Below are positions 38,601 through 48,320 of a stretch of 64,000 bases of DNA, in pieces. This DNA comes from Alteromonas sp. BMJM2 (GTDB lineage Bacteria > Pseudomonadota > Gammaproteobacteria > Enterobacterales > Alteromonadaceae). The DNA is taken from NCBI RefSeq assembly GCF_027257845.1, contig NZ_JAPVOT010000006.1, forward strand, positions 175,058 through 239,057, given 5' to 3'. The position numbers and the translations under genes were made by a program. Every line of letters starts with the position of its first letter. Position 1 is the first letter of the stretch. Under the pieces are notes generated by a model, which saw nothing but the letters and a program-made list of their open reading frames with translations, was not told where the DNA came from and did not search any database.

Positions 38601-39404
38601 TTCCATTGCACGTTCGCGGTGAGAAAATTCAAAGCGAGGGTGAATAGCAGATAACTTAACTGAAATGCCAGGTGAACGTTTAGGGCCCCTGCCCTTTGCG
38701 GCTTTTCCGATGACTTTTATTGCCTTGACATACGCGTCGTAATAGCCGTCTGAATCGCCCATTGTGCGGGCTGCTTCGCCAAGCATGTCGTATGAATATA
38801 CATAGCCTTTCGTTTCTTTTTCTTTCGCTCTTTCTACTGCATCTTCGATGGTTTCGCCCATTACAAACTGACGACCCATTACGCGCATCGCAATGTTCAT
38901 TGCGCGACGAATTACCGGCTCGCCTAAACGGCCTAGCGTTTTCTTCAATAAGCCGAACTGTTCGGTCTTACGCTTATCTGCGTAATTCACCATATTACCT
39001 GTGAACAATAATCCCCATGCAGACGCGTTAACAAAGAGAGAATCTGAATTCCCTAAATGGGGTGTCCACTGTCCTTTAGACAATTTGTCGCGAATAAGCT
39101 CATCTTGCGTATCTCTGTCTGGCACGCGCAGCAGCGCCTCGGCCAAACACATCAACACCACACCTTCTGAGGTGGAGAGCGAATATTCGTTTAACAGTGC
39201 ATCTACACCTCCGTGCCCCTGCTGTTCGCGGCGGATTTGTAGCACCATTTTTCTTGCTCGTTCCCACGCCCTACTTCTCGCGCGAGGATTAACCTCTGCG
39301 ATAGGTAGAATTTGGTCGACCGCTACCGACTCGCTGATGCGGTAGTAGTCTCTGATACGCTGGCGTAGTGGCGAAGTTGTATGAAGTGTATCGTTTATGA
39401 GCAT
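35607..39404 (-). CDS. putA: Bifunctional proline dehydrogenase / P5C dehydrogenase PutA
   Basis: Oxidises proline to glutamate in two steps, feeding electrons to quinones. The FAD-linked proline dehydrogenase barrel occupies about 60-500 (LTVDAEEADRLELSL, RPLMVRLVKGAYWD, FATHNAYTA). The aldehyde dehydrogenase half follows with SPWNFPLAIFLGQ, the general base in AETGGQN and the catalytic Cys in SAGQRCSALR. A C-terminal ALDH-like tail completes 1265 residues. The frame opens 46 codons earlier, but the ATG at 39404 has AAGGG six bases upstream and starts the family sequence. The N-terminal ribbon-helix-helix domain of E. coli PutA is missing, so this PutA should not repress its own gene. Confidence 0.96.
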   Translation of the reverse strand: MLINDTLHTTSPLRQRIRDYYRISESVAVDQILPIAEVNPRARSRAWERARKMVLQIRREQQGHGGVDALLNEYSLSTSEGVVLMCLAEALLRVPDRDTQDELIRDKLSKGQWTPHLGNSDSLFVNASAWGLLFTGNMVNYADKRKTEQFGLLKKTLGRLGEPVIRRAMNIAMRVMGRQFVMGETIEDAVERAKEKETKGYVYSYDMLGEAARTMGDSDGYYDAYVKAIKVIGKAAKGRGPKRSPGISVKLSAIHPRFEFSHRERAMEEIPPRLKALCLMAKEHDIGLTVDAEEADRLELSLDIIETVFRDEDLNGWTGFGLAVQAYQKRAIHVIEHLRELTLEVGRPLMVRLVKGAYWDTEIKMTQQAGLEEFPVFTRKSSTDVSYHACANRLLEYRETLYPQFATHNAYTASVIIELAGDDKEGFEFQCLHGMGDTLYDQVVKEDKIQCRVYAPVGEHEDLLAYLVRRLLENGANSSFVNAIVDDEKPVETLLEDPVEKTQRLKVRYNKLIKTPRGLYAPERDNSRGLDLTDTNAVTALKHELERWKDYYKVTDGVPEGATAVVSPADKNDIVGYHYYAKPDDMVKALDATTAGFDAWSKKDVSERAEILDRTADALERHMAELIAICMREAGKVAQDSIDEVREAVDFCRYYAVRGRELAEDQRLVPRGVVLCISPWNFPLAIFLGQVAAALVTGNTVIAKPAEQTSMVAQRAVDIMHSVGLPEDALKLIISPGKEVGDTLLPDERVKAVMFTGSTQTGTLISQMLAERGGEQVPLIAETGGQNCMIVDSTALPEQVVDDVIHSGFQSAGQRCSALRVLFVQEDIADELTEMLVGAMKELTVGEPSQLSTDVGPVIDEKALKSLTDHASFMEGKAKILYRNDIPAGLENGTYFAPTLYEIDNIDVLEKEVFGPVVHMVRFKSKNLDNVLEQVNGTGYGLTMGIHSRIEERAHELAAKSRAGNVYINRNMIGAIVGVQPFGGRGLSGTGPKAGGPNYLPRLLMERATPKPSHIDDVDGTDEALVGDEQIAERAHVMMDKAKAVEIQWRHTALNDRISMVRQLLAKIAKVDIVDDLADDLNRTLATARQQLTSIERKLAKPQELPGPTGESNRLYLEPRGILVCFADKEVTFEYWLLSIVTALSTGNPVVSVVSKIFYEEAVEIQNKFEATGAPKGLFQVARLAHLDTLLMDEDLSGVVVDSSTERTARITAMLSSREGAILPVISAEYNDNLIQRLVTEKAVSIDTTASGGNTSLMTMVEDDE

Positions 39405-39926
39405 TGCAACCCTTTCGTAGAAATAGCTGTAATAAGAAAAGCGTTTCCGCCGTAAAATATGACCTACGGTTACATGGAAAACGCGAGAAAACAAGTGAAG
39501 TCGATGCTTCACTTTTAAGCCTATATGGTGTTTAAACTTCACACTGGGTGATGAAGATCACGATGGCCACCAATTTCGGCGGATGATAGCACACAAAAAA
39601 GCGTTACAACGCACTGTTTACGCTAACGTTTATACAAACTATCGCAGCGTATTTCCCACTCTACGCCTTAGCTCAACAAGACCCACTATTAACGTTTCAC
39701 TGTCAATTTAATTACAAATATTAATAGTCTCAAAAAAAGCGACTACACTTGCTTACAAGGGCTAGAGCATATTGATTTTTGCTTTTATATTTTTAGGGTA
39801 AATGACAGCACTTTAATCGTGAATAAGCCCTACAACTCTAGTGAGCGAATTCAAAGGGGCAGACGGGACGCCGTGAACAATGCGATAGCAAACACAAAAG
39901 AATAGTTTAAAAATGGTATAGGCATT
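39405..39926. other. putA-chemoreceptor divergent intergenic region
   Basis: 522 bases without a supported gene. It holds a CRP-like palindrome at 39547-39562 and AT-rich stretches. No clear terminators or repeats. Confidence 0.5.
39547..39562. promoter_or_regulatory. CRP-like palindrome upstream of putA
   Basis: GGTGA-N6-TCACG: the CRP spacing with one mismatch in each half-site of TGTGA-N6-TCACA. It lies about 145 bp upstream of the putA ATG. putA is CRP-activated in enterobacteria. Confidence 0.35.
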
Positions 39927-41546
39927 ATGTGGTTAAGAAACTTTAGTTTATTTCAGCGTCTTGGAATGATCGTTGCCCTGATTACACTTTTATTCATCGT
40001 TCTAACGAGCGTTATTTTAACGAAGCATTACGATGCACTAAAACAAAAATCCTACGGTGAGAATAAGCACTTGGTTGAGGTTGTGCATACTATGCTTAAC
40101 ACCTTTGCCGCGATGGAAGCCGATGAGACGGTAGCCAAAGAAAAAGCCCTTGCCGCTGTGAAGGGGCTAAGGTATGACAAAGGCAATTACTTCTGGATCC
40201 AAGACGCTACGCCCACCATGGTAATGCACCCGTTAAAGCCTCAATTGGACGGACGAGATCTTCGCACGTTTAAAGACGTTAACGGCAAATCATTTTTTGT
40301 TGATATGGCTAACAGTGTGAAAGCACAAGGCGATGGTTTTGTCGATTACGTTTGGCCTCTTCCTGGTGAGGATGCGCCCACTGAAAAAATATCCTACGTT
40401 AAAGAATTTAGGCCTTGGGGCTGGACGATTGGGTCGGGCATTTACCTTACACACTTAAATGAAGAATACGCCCATATGCGAAACCTCATGATCGTGTTTT
40501 GTATTGTGAGCGTGATTTTGGTGGTGGCCTTGGTGTACATCATAGGCGGTAGCATTGCCAAACCAGTACAGGAAATTACCGAGCGTATGAAAGACATCTC
40601 TCAAGGCGAGGGAGATTTAACCCGCATGCTGCCTGAGAGTGGTCAAGACGAAGTCACTCGCCTTGCTCGTTATTTTAATCAGTACACCGATAAAATGCGC
40701 CAGTCGCTAATTGGAATTCGCGACAATATTGCACTGCTTAATGAGCAAGCGGAGCTCGTGCAAAACTCCAGTGATAGCAGTAATCAACAAGCTCAAACGC
40801 AAAACGAAAATATGATGCAAGTGGCTGCTGCAATGGAAGAAATGACCACCCAAATTAACGATGTAAGCTCTAACACAGACTCCGCTGAAAAAAGCACGAG
40901 TAGCGCAAGAAGCAATGTGCAGCACGGCGCCTCGGTGGTGGAGAGTACCGTTGATGATATTCGCTCACTCACAGCAGATATTGAGAGCGTGTCTAGTGTA
41001 GTGACTGAACTTGCAGCCCAAACCGAGAACATTGGTGCGGTGCTTGACGTGATTAGAGGCATAGCAGATCAAACCAACTTATTGGCACTAAACGCTGCGA
41101 TTGAAGCGGCGAGAGCCGGAGAGCAAGGCAGAGGCTTTGCGGTTGTGGCCGATGAAGTTCGTACGCTCGCGAGCAGAACAGGGCAAAGTACTGATGAAAT
41201 TCAAACCATGATTGAGAAACTGCAGCAACATGCGAAAAGTGCAGTAAACGCCGTGACTGTTAGCCAGTCAGCTTCATCAAAAACCGTTGAACGAGCCACA
41301 CAAGCCAATCAAAGTTTACAAGAAGCAGACCGATTGATGACAGATATAGCTGATATGAGTAGTGAGATTGCTCGTGCCACAGAGCAACAAGCCGAAGCGG
41401 CTAACGAAGCCAATATGAGAATCAATGCGTTATCGGGCGCGGCCGATAGTAGCCTGCGCACTGCCGATGAATTAGCCGCATCGAGTCAATCTTTGCGTGC
41501 TAGCTGCTTGGCAATCATGGAAATAGCCAATCGATTTAAACTGTAA
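39927..41546 (+). CDS. Methyl-accepting chemotaxis protein with Cache sensor
   Basis: A transmembrane chemoreceptor of 539 residues. TM1 is at about 10-32; a periplasmic single Cache domain (about 35-185; [33 protein letters not shown]) recognises small ligands, often carboxylates. TM2 is at about 188-212, then HAMP, then the signalling domain with the invariant hairpin tip ([27 protein letters not shown]). There is no C-terminal CheR-tethering pentapeptide. No chemotaxis kinase genes are near; orphan receptors of this type are usual in Alteromonas. Divergent from putA, so a role in sensing amino acids is conceivable but unproven. Confidence 0.93.
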   Translation: MWLRNFSLFQRLGMIVALITLLFIVLTSVILTKHYDALKQKSYGENKHLVEVVHTMLNTFAAMEADETVAKEKALAAVKGLRYDKGNYFWIQDATPTMVMHPLKPQLDGRDLRTFKDVNGKSFFVDMANSVKAQGDGFVDYVWPLPGEDAPTEKISYVKEFRPWGWTIGSGIYLTHLNEEYAHMRNLMIVFCIVSVILVVALVYIIGGSIAKPVQEITERMKDISQGEGDLTRMLPESGQDEVTRLARYFNQYTDKMRQSLIGIRDNIALLNEQAELVQNSSDSSNQQAQTQNENMMQVAAAMEEMTTQINDVSSNTDSAEKSTSSARSNVQHGASVVESTVDDIRSLTADIESVSSVVTELAAQTENIGAVLDVIRGIADQTNLLALNAAIEAARAGEQGRGFAVVADEVRTLASRTGQSTDEIQTMIEKLQQHAKSAVNAVTVSQSASSKTVERATQANQSLQEADRLMTDIADMSSEIARATEQQAEAANEANMRINALSGAADSSLRTADELAASSQSLRASCLAIMEIANRFKL

Positions 41547-41688
41547 TTTTTGCTTTTCGATAACATAAAGCCTACCTAAATCGCACAGTTGATATACGCA
41601 CTTATATATGGAACTGTTTTGGGTAGTGCTTTACACTGGCTAAACGAGGCTTTTTCTTAGTCAGCGTAGTGTTATCAAGGAGTGGAAA

Positions 41689-43404
41689 ATGAGTAGCAGT
41701 AGCAAGGGCAAATCAGTATTAAAATGGGTAGCTGGTTTTTTTGTGGTTATTTTTGCGGTGTACTTTTTGTTCGCCAACACCATTATAAAAGCTGTATTGG
41801 AATCAAAGCTTGGTGAATCCTATGGTGCCGAAGTGAATATCGACAGCTTCGATCATTCGCTATTTCCAACCACTGTTTCCCTTAAAGGTATCGCCCTTAC
41901 CAATCCAACCAAACCCACTCGCAATCAAGTATTCGTAGGCGACGCCAATGCCGATGTTGAGCTAGCCCCTTTGCTAAGCGACCAAGTCATTGTTAACAAC
42001 CTCAATTTACTCAATGTTCAATTTGACACTGAACGTACTTCACCTGGTGAAGTCTATCGCGTTCCTGAGCGCTCTCTGTCATTTGATGAAATGAAAGCAA
42101 AAGCACAAGATGCAGTGCCGTCGGTAGATGAACTTCTTGAGCGCAACCCCTTAAAAACAGCTGCAGCTGTGGAAAATGCTCGGGCCGCTTACGACACCTA
42201 CGGTGAGGCATTAAAGTCTGATTATGCGTCGTTGCCTGACAAATCGCGGATTGACTACTACAAAACTCAAATTGCTCAACTTCAAGAAACCGACTTCAAA
42301 GACCCTCAGGCCCTTGTTCAAGCTAAATCAGCCTTTGATAAATTGAAGGAAGAAATGCAGGCAGATCGGGCTCTTATTTCCGACTTTACCGAAAAAGCCT
42401 CGAAAGCGAAAAGCGTACTTAGCGAAACTGCCAGCGCACTAAAAAATGCACCGCAAGAAGATTATGCCTTACTGAAAGGGGTGATTGCAGGCGACCAAGA
42501 AGCCTTATCTCAAGTTACCTACTTTGTATTTGGTGATAAGGCCGCGGAATACACTGAGTATTTAATGGCTGCCATGCAAATTGTTATGCCCCTAATTCAA
42601 GGCGAAGAAAAAAGTGAAGCGCCTGCGGATATTCCATCCATATTAGTAAAAGAAGCAAATGTATCGGTACTGTGGCAAGAAGAGTCTATTACGAGTAAGT
42701 GGAATAACATTACCAACGTACACGATGTGTTTGGTAACCCAACCACCTTTACTATTGAGGCCGCTGGTGAGTTATTGAAATCTTTTACCTCAAGCGGTGA
42801 ATTCTACATTGATGGTGAGGGTGTAGACGCGAGCCAACAGTGGTCTCTTGCCGGCGTAAATATGGCCAACATACCGCTGTCTGGCAATGAGTCGCTTTCT
42901 GCAGTGTTGACTTCAGCATTAATGAAGACCGCAGGCTCTATGCAAATAACAGATAACAAGCTGACTGGTTCAGGAACCGTTGATTTGCAACAACTTGTTA
43001 TGCAAGCAACTGGCGAGAGCGACACCACAAAGGTTATCGCCAAGGCTCTGCAATCGCTGTCTAGTCTTAATATGGACATGTTTCTTGAGGGCACATTGTC
43101 AAATCCAGACTTTAAAATTAAATCTGACTTAGACAATCAACTCGCTAACATGGCCCTATCTGAGCTTACCGCGTCACAGCAAGATAAGTTGGATGAGTTA
43201 AATCAAAAGCTCAACGCCATGATAGGCAATGAACAGTCGCTGATAAGCGGCGAACTAGGCGATGTAAACAGTATGATTAGCGCTGCTCAAGGTGATAGCG
43301 CAGCGATAGAAGAACTTCTTAAGTCTAAGTTGAACAACGTTGTTGAGCAGCAAAAAAACAAATTATTTGATAAATTAAAAGGCAAATTTGGGCAAGATGA
43401 GTAA
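41689..43404 (+). CDS. AsmA-like protein of TIGR03545 type
   Basis: A 571-residue protein with one N-terminal membrane anchor (about 11-31) and a large exported part. The segment VNIDSFDHSLFPTTVSLKGIALTNP resembles the start of AsmA/DUF748-type domains, used by lipid-transfer or outer-membrane biogenesis proteins. The middle is helical and probably coiled (about 150-260), and the C-terminus is again helical and Gln/Lys-rich. I believe it belongs to TIGR03545, a family restricted to bacteria with an outer membrane that is often encoded beside a small TIGR03546 protein; no such partner is adjacent. AAGGAG lies seven bases before the ATG. A strong terminator follows. Confidence 0.6.
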   Translation: MSSSSKGKSVLKWVAGFFVVIFAVYFLFANTIIKAVLESKLGESYGAEVNIDSFDHSLFPTTVSLKGIALTNPTKPTRNQVFVGDANADVELAPLLSDQVIVNNLNLLNVQFDTERTSPGEVYRVPERSLSFDEMKAKAQDAVPSVDELLERNPLKTAAAVENARAAYDTYGEALKSDYASLPDKSRIDYYKTQIAQLQETDFKDPQALVQAKSAFDKLKEEMQADRALISDFTEKASKAKSVLSETASALKNAPQEDYALLKGVIAGDQEALSQVTYFVFGDKAAEYTEYLMAAMQIVMPLIQGEEKSEAPADIPSILVKEANVSVLWQEESITSKWNNITNVHDVFGNPTTFTIEAAGELLKSFTSSGEFYIDGEGVDASQQWSLAGVNMANIPLSGNESLSAVLTSALMKTAGSMQITDNKLTGSGTVDLQQLVMQATGESDTTKVIAKALQSLSSLNMDMFLEGTLSNPDFKIKSDLDNQLANMALSELTASQQDKLDELNQKLNAMIGNEQSLISGELGDVNSMISAAQGDSAAIEELLKSKLNNVVEQQKNKLFDKLKGKFGQDE

Positions 43405-43439
43405 AGCGTCTTTGACTCGACGCTGCTAAGCGGCATAAT

Positions 43440-43471
43440 AAGAAAACGCAGGCGAAGACCTGCGTTTTCTT
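43440..43471 (+). terminator. Rho-independent terminator before ftsB
   Basis: 13-bp perfect stem AAGAAAACGCAGG / CCTGCGTTTTCTT, 6-base loop. It separates the TIGR03545-type gene from the ftsB cluster. Confidence 0.88.
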
Positions 43472-43498
43472 GCGCTCAATTAACTGTCAGGTGAACGT

Positions 43499-43789
43499 GT
43501 GTTAAAAGGTAAATGGCTTCCCATCGTGCTGTTATTATTTTTTGGACTTCTGCAGTACCGACTTTGGTTCGGTAAAAACAGTATTCCCGATTATTACAGC
43601 CGCAAGGCGGAAGTGAAAACACAGTCCCTTCAAAATGCCAACCTCTCTCAACGCAACGCCCTGTTAAACGCAGACATAAACGATTTAAAAATTGGCTTAG
43701 AAGCGATAGAAGAGCGTGCCAGAAATGAGCTTGGTCTAATTAAGCAGGGAGAAACTTTTTACCGAATTCTGCCTGCAGATGCGAAATGA
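43499..43789 (+). CDS. ftsB: Cell division protein FtsB
   Basis: A bitopic divisome protein that, with FtsL and FtsQ, activates septal wall synthesis. 96 residues: a short cytoplasmic start, one TM helix (about 7-22, [19 protein letters not shown]), then a leucine-zipper coiled coil (about 28-65), and the conserved [19 protein letters not shown] end. GTG start with AGGTGA upstream. The stop overlaps the ispD start (ATGA), the standard ftsB-ispD arrangement. The preceding terminator means the cluster's promoter must lie in the short gap at 43472-43498 or transcription reads through. Confidence 0.95.
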   Translation: MLKGKWLPIVLLLFFGLLQYRLWFGKNSIPDYYSRKAEVKTQSLQNANLSQRNALLNADINDLKIGLEAIEERARNELGLIKQGETFYRILPADAK

Positions 43790-44541
43790 ATAGAATGACA
43801 AAGCCCCGTGTTATCGCGGTTATTCCCGCTGCGGGCGTTGGCAGCAGAATGCAAGCCGACCGCCCAAAGCAGTATCTTACCATCGCGGGAAAAACCATAT
43901 TGGAACACACCATTGATGCATTATTAGCTCACAGCGACATCCACAGAGTCGTCATTGCTGTTAGCGCTGATGACGACTACTTTACCACCCTTAAACTAAC
44001 CAGCGATGATCGAATAAGCGTTGTACAAGGCGGCAAGGAACGGGCTGACAGCGTGCTAAACGGCATTAAAGCATTACACGGTGATGAGTGGGCACTTGTT
44101 CACGATGCAGCACGCCCTTGTGTGTCACAAGACGATATTTCTGCGCTGCTTAATGTGATAAACGACAGCACCGTGACTGGCGGCATACTTGCTACGCCGG
44201 TGCGAGATACAATGAAAAGAGCAGTTTCAAATCAGGAATGCTCCACTACCCCTGCTAACTCTTCACTAAGCGTGGTGTCTCACACTGAAAGCAGAGCCAA
44301 TTTGTGGCATGCTTTAACACCACAGTTATTTCCAGCACCCCTTCTGCTTAACGCATTGAAAAAAGGTTTATCCGACGGCGTTGAGATTACAGACGAAGCT
44401 TCGGCCATGGAGTATGCGGGATACAAAGTGGGTATGGTCAATGGCAGCCCGGCAAATATTAAGATAACGCACCCGGCTGACCTACCATTAGCAGAATTCT
44501 ATCTACATCAAAAATTAAAGGCACCTTTTGCATGCGAATAG
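43786..44541 (+). CDS. ispD: MEP cytidylyltransferase IspD
   Basis: Third step of the MEP isoprenoid pathway: CTP + 2-C-methyl-D-erythritol 4-phosphate to CDP-ME. The nucleotide-binding loop is [20 protein letters not shown], followed by [14 protein letters not shown] and [18 protein letters not shown] and [13 protein letters not shown] complete the family pattern. A small insertion of Ser/Thr/Asn residues is present in the middle (about 145-165), making 251 residues (E. coli 236). It overlaps ftsB by four bases and ispF by ten, so all three are likely coupled. Confidence 0.95.
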   Translation: MNRMTKPRVIAVIPAAGVGSRMQADRPKQYLTIAGKTILEHTIDALLAHSDIHRVVIAVSADDDYFTTLKLTSDDRISVVQGGKERADSVLNGIKALHGDEWALVHDAARPCVSQDDISALLNVINDSTVTGGILATPVRDTMKRAVSNQECSTTPANSSLSVVSHTESRANLWHALTPQLFPAPLLLNALKKGLSDGVEITDEASAMEYAGYKVGMVNGSPANIKITHPADLPLAEFYLHQKLKAPFACE

Positions 44542-45005
44542 GACACGGATTTGACGTACACAAATTTGGTGGCGAAGGCCCCATCACCATTGGTGGCGTT
44601 AGTATAGAGCACACTCAGGGGCTAGTTGCACATTCCGACGGAGACGTATTACTCCACGCGCTGTGCGATGCCATATTGGGCGCTGCGGCACTTGGCGATA
44701 TTGGAAAGCACTTTCCAGATACCGATGATGACTATGCTGGCGCAGACAGCAGAGTGCTGCTGAGACACGTTGTTAGTGTAGCGCGAGATAAAGGCTATTT
44801 GGTGTCTAATGCCGACATGACCATTGTTGCGCAAACGCCAAAGATGGCGCCACACATTGATGAAATGCGTGCACGGATTGCAGAAGACTGTAATGTTGAT
44901 ATTGATGATATTAACGTTAAAGCCACCACCACAGAAAAGCTTGGATATACAGGCAGAAAAGAAGGGATTGCATCACACGCAGTGGTGTTATTAAAAAAAG
45001 CATGA
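44532..45005 (+). CDS. ispF: MECDP synthase IspF
   Basis: Fifth step of the MEP pathway, cyclising CDP-ME 2-phosphate. The zinc-binding site is in [10 protein letters not shown] (Asp8, His10) with a third ligand in [21 protein letters not shown] and [24 protein letters not shown] are the family signatures. 157 residues, normal length. Its stop overlaps the truD start (ATGA). Together with ispD here and ispB at 52.9 kb, the window holds three isoprenoid genes, feeding quinone and undecaprenyl synthesis. Confidence 0.96.
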   Translation: MRIGHGFDVHKFGGEGPITIGGVSIEHTQGLVAHSDGDVLLHALCDAILGAAALGDIGKHFPDTDDDYAGADSRVLLRHVVSVARDKGYLVSNADMTIVAQTPKMAPHIDEMRARIAEDCNVDIDDINVKATTTEKLGYTGRKEGIASHAVVLLKKA

Positions 45006-46072
45006 AACCATTAGATACCGAACACTGGCAGTATTATTTTGCCAAACCCGTCTCCACCGGCATTTTTAAGTTTCAGGCAGATGATTTTCAAGTCGTTGAA
45101 GACTTAGGCTACGAGCCATGTGGTGAGGGCGAACATCAGTTCATTTTTATCGAAAAGACTAACATGAACACTGCTTTTGTTGCTGAGCAACTGGCCAAGT
45201 TTGTCGAGCTACCGCTGAGACAAATAAGCTACGCGGGGCGCAAAGACAAATACGCCGTCACGCAGCAGTGGTTTGGCATACACGCACCGGGTGTAGAAGA
45301 TTTTGATTTTAGCAATTGGGATCTGGAAGGGGTAAGAGTGATAAAGCAGTCTCGGCACAATAAGAAGCTGCGTACGGGCCAATTAAAGGGCAATCACTTT
45401 ACTATTACTCTTAGACAAGTGGTGCACCCTGAAGCCATTACAGAGCGTCTCGAAGAAATTGCAACACATGGCGTCCCCAACTATTACGGTGAGCAGCGTT
45501 TTGGCGTCATGCGCTTAAACGACATGGGTGAAGTACAGCGCGGCGGCAACTTGGTGATGGCCGAACGCATGATTAACGGCGAAACCATACGTCATAGAAA
45601 CAAGCGCTCTATGGCGTTGTCTGCACTTCGCAGCTGGCTATTTAATGAAGTGCTTTCTCAGCGACTAGAGCATAATATGTTTGATACTGCCCTTGCTGGT
45701 GACGCGCTTGTTTTATCAGGCTCGAATAGTTTTTTTATCAACCGTGACGATAAAGAAAAAAGCCAATCTCGTTATGTTGCAAAGGATGTATGTCCCTCAG
45801 CCCCATTATGGGGTAAAGGCAAACTTGCCACTGAAGAGGATGCAGCAAATATTGAAAATACCGTAGCGGCAGCTCACCCAGAAGTAACCGGTTTTCTAAG
45901 CGAATGTGGGTTTGAACAAGAAAGACGTGCCATCAAAATTTGGCCTTCAGACTTAACATGGCAGAGTAAAGGCGATTCGTTTACTATTTCATTCGGTTTG
46001 CCTAGCGGGTGTTTTGCAACATCGGTTTTGCGTGAATGTGTAGAAACGCTATCTCCTATTAACCGAGTATAA
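45002..46072 (+). CDS. truD: tRNA pseudouridine-13 synthase TruD
   Basis: Forms pseudouridine 13 in tRNA-Glu. The catalytic motif is in [16 protein letters not shown] (catalytic Asp in GRKD). [25 protein letters not shown] and the [25 protein letters not shown] segment are TruD features. 356 residues, near the E. coli length (349). It is coupled to ispF by ATGA. In most gammaproteobacteria surE follows directly; here the next gene is pcm, after 93 bp. Confidence 0.95.
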   Translation: MKPLDTEHWQYYFAKPVSTGIFKFQADDFQVVEDLGYEPCGEGEHQFIFIEKTNMNTAFVAEQLAKFVELPLRQISYAGRKDKYAVTQQWFGIHAPGVEDFDFSNWDLEGVRVIKQSRHNKKLRTGQLKGNHFTITLRQVVHPEAITERLEEIATHGVPNYYGEQRFGVMRLNDMGEVQRGGNLVMAERMINGETIRHRNKRSMALSALRSWLFNEVLSQRLEHNMFDTALAGDALVLSGSNSFFINRDDKEKSQSRYVAKDVCPSAPLWGKGKLATEEDAANIENTVAAAHPEVTGFLSECGFEQERRAIKIWPSDLTWQSKGDSFTISFGLPSGCFATSVLRECVETLSPINRV

Positions 46073-46091
46073 AATAAGCGTTTGTCCCTGT

Positions 46092-46128
46092 CGCGATGCG
46101 ACCATTATGTGATGCATCATCACTCGCG
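46092..46128. repeat. Nested inverted repeat in truD-pcm gap
   Basis: Inner hairpin GTGATG-CAT-CATCAC (46109-46123, perfect 6-bp arms) enclosed by CGCGA (46092-46096) and TCGCG (46124-46128). Located where surE is normally found. Confidence 0.75.
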
Positions 46129-46165
46129 TGGCGAAAATTAACAATATAGGAAAGTACGCAACATC

Positions 46166-46801
46166 ATGAGAGCTTCTAGAAAAGGAGACGCATTAGCACA
46201 GCTGCTTTATAACGAAGGAATACGTTCACAAGCTGTGTTAAATGCTATTGCTGGCACGCCGAGGGAAGCGTTTCTTCCAGACGCATTGCAACATAAAGCA
46301 TATCAAAACACGGCCCTTCCCATCGGTCAGGGGCAAACCATTTCGCAGCCTTACATTGTAGCGAAAATGACCGAACTTCTGTTAGAAAGCCCTAACAAGC
46401 CAGAGCGGGTTTTAGAAATTGGCACTGGTTCAGGCTATCAAACCGCGATTTTGGCACAGCTTTTTAGTCACGTGTTTAGTGTGGAGCGCATTAAATCTTT
46501 GCAATTTCATGCCAAGCGTCGCATGAACCAACTCGACCTACACAACATCGCTATGAAACATGGCGACGGCTGGAAAGGTTGGGAATCTAAGGGGTTGTAC
46601 GATGCCATTATTGTTACTGCGGCTGCCGCTAGCCTCCCCCAATCTTTATGCGACCAACTCAAAGAGGGCGGCAGGCTAATTATACCTGTTGGAAACGAAC
46701 AGCAATCGCTTCTTTGTATCGACCGCGTTGATGGTGAACTGCAAACCACCACAATAGAATCTGTCCGATTTGTACCCTTGGTTGCAGGAGATCTAATGTG
46801 A
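46166..46801 (+). CDS. pcm: Protein-L-isoaspartate O-methyltransferase
   Basis: Methylates isoaspartyl residues with SAM so that aged proteins can be repaired, important in stationary phase. The SAM-binding motif is [53 protein letters not shown] is the N-terminal PCMT signature and GGRLIIPVG the later one. 211 residues (E. coli 208). Preceded by AGGAAA. Its TGA overlaps the yqaA GTG, and it stands in the cluster leading to rpoS, matching a stationary-phase role. Confidence 0.95.
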   Translation: MRASRKGDALAQLLYNEGIRSQAVLNAIAGTPREAFLPDALQHKAYQNTALPIGQGQTISQPYIVAKMTELLLESPNKPERVLEIGTGSGYQTAILAQLFSHVFSVERIKSLQFHAKRRMNQLDLHNIAMKHGDGWKGWESKGLYDAIIVTAAAASLPQSLCDQLKEGGRLIIPVGNEQQSLLCIDRVDGELQTTTIESVRFVPLVAGDLM

Positions 46802-47376
46802 AAATTTTTGAGCCATGCTACGACATGGCCTTGCGGTGGGCTAAACACAAGCACGCATCAAAATACCTCGGTGGCCTAAGTTTTTCTGAATCTGTCTTCT
46901 TTCCTATACCTCCCGACGTTATGCTTGCGCCCATGGCAATGTCGCAACCTCATAAAGCGTGGCGATTTGCCCTTATTACCACCATCGCTTCAATTATTGG
47001 CGGAATAGCGGGTTACTGGCTGGGATACTTTGCCTTTGAAGCTTGGTTGGCGCCGCTTATCGAAAAATGGGGTTATACACACAAAATAGACACCGCCACG
47101 GGATGGTTTGAAACCTACGGTGTATGGATAGTGTTCTTAGCTGGCTTTTCACCTATCCCCTATAAAATCTTCACCGTGAGCGCAGGCTTCCTGCAGATGG
47201 CGTTTTTGCCGTTCGTTATTGCTTCTGCCGTTGGACGAGGCGCACGCTTTTTCTTAGTTGCAGGGCTGATGCGATGGGGAGGCGCCCCAATGGAACAAAA
47301 GCTCAGGCAGTATGTTGAAGTACTTGGCTGGGCAGTGGTTGTGCTAGCCGTTATTGCGTATTTAATTTTGCGATAA
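46798..47376 (+). CDS. yqaA: YqaA-like DedA/VTT family membrane protein
   Basis: A 192-residue inner-membrane protein of the SNARE-associated/VTT (DedA) superfamily. Its motifs are [20 protein letters not shown] (re-entrant loop 1), [10 protein letters not shown], and [19 protein letters not shown] (second re-entrant loop) followed by [19 protein letters not shown] proteins act as lipid flippases or half-channels; undecaprenyl phosphate and phosphatidylethanolamine are reported substrates of relatives. The GTG start overlaps the pcm stop, and nlpD begins one base after its stop. Insertion of this gene between pcm and nlpD is common in Alteromonadales. Confidence 0.85.
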   Translation: MKIFEPCYDMALRWAKHKHASKYLGGLSFSESVFFPIPPDVMLAPMAMSQPHKAWRFALITTIASIIGGIAGYWLGYFAFEAWLAPLIEKWGYTHKIDTATGWFETYGVWIVFLAGFSPIPYKIFTVSAGFLQMAFLPFVIASAVGRGARFFLVAGLMRWGGAPMEQKLRQYVEVLGWAVVVLAVIAYLILR

Positions 47377-47377
47377 A

Positions 47378-48244
47378 ATGAAAAACATTTTTTTCCGCCA
47401 CTTGCTCATTTACACGCTTTTAACATTAATGATTGGGTGCGCGGGAAGATCTGCTCCTGCCCCCGTAGTATTGCTAAATAGTCAGGTAGAAAGCGGTAGT
47501 GAAGAATATACCGCTAGCACGTATAAAGTGCGGCCAGGAGACACCCTCTTTGCCGTAGCCTGGTTTACTGGAAATGACTATCAAGATATTGCAAAATTTA
47601 ACAACATTTCAAAACCTTACACCATATTCCCCGGCCAAACATTACGACTAACAGCGCCTGTCAGCAAACCCGCACTTACTAAGCGATCAAATGTCACGAC
47701 CACTCGGTCTACAGATCCGACCTCCCCCACTGTAACCAAAAGAGTGATTGACCAGTCGAAATCTCAGGCGTATGTTGAAGGTGAACAGGATGTTAAAGCA
47801 CAAAAAAACACGAACGTCAAGAAGTCGACGGGCATTGTCAAAAAAACAGCGCCAACGTCATTTCCAGACAAAGTGGAAAAATGGATTTGGCCTGCAGAAG
47901 GTAAGCTTGTCGGTACTTTCAGCAAGGCGGAATCGGGAAACAAAGGAATTGATGTTGCAGGTGTACGAGGTAGCAAAATCGTAGCAGCTGCAAGCGGTAA
48001 AGTCGTTTACTCAGGTAATGCACTTAGGGGTTACGGTAAGTTAATCATTATAAAACATACCGACACATTCTTAAGTGCATACGCATACAACGAAACCATT
48101 TTAGTTAAAGAGCGTGAATGGGTTTATGCGGGTCAAAAGATAGCCACAATGGGTAGTAGCGGCACTGATTCGGTAAAACTTCATTTTGAAGTTAGGTATC
48201 GCGGGAAATCTTTAAACCCATTGAGATATCTGCCAAAACTATAA
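47378..48244 (+). CDS. nlpD: Murein hydrolase activator NlpD
   Basis: Outer-membrane lipoprotein that activates the amidase AmiC at the septum. The signal peptide ends with the lipobox LMIGC (Cys21). A LysM domain (about 50-93: YKVRPGDTLFAVAWFTG... ) binds peptidoglycan. After a basic Thr/Lys-rich linker, the C-terminal LytM/M23 domain (about 170-285) has lost metal ligands: the first His of H-x-x-x-D is replaced (NKGIDVAG) and the last motif is LHFEVR, as in other NlpD proteins that activate rather than cut. The rpoS promoter in enterobacteria lies inside nlpD; the same may hold here. Confidence 0.93.
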   Translation: MKNIFFRHLLIYTLLTLMIGCAGRSAPAPVVLLNSQVESGSEEYTASTYKVRPGDTLFAVAWFTGNDYQDIAKFNNISKPYTIFPGQTLRLTAPVSKPALTKRSNVTTTRSTDPTSPTVTKRVIDQSKSQAYVEGEQDVKAQKNTNVKKSTGIVKKTAPTSFPDKVEKWIWPAEGKLVGTFSKAESGNKGIDVAGVRGSKIVAAASGKVVYSGNALRGYGKLIIIKHTDTFLSAYAYNETILVKEREWVYAGQKIATMGSSGTDSVKLHFEVRYRGKSLNPLRYLPKL

Positions 48245-48320
48245 AATAACAAAAATAAATAATAATAATAAAAGACAAAGGAGAAACGTCATAAGGTAAC
48301 CTTTAAGCAGGAGATTCACC

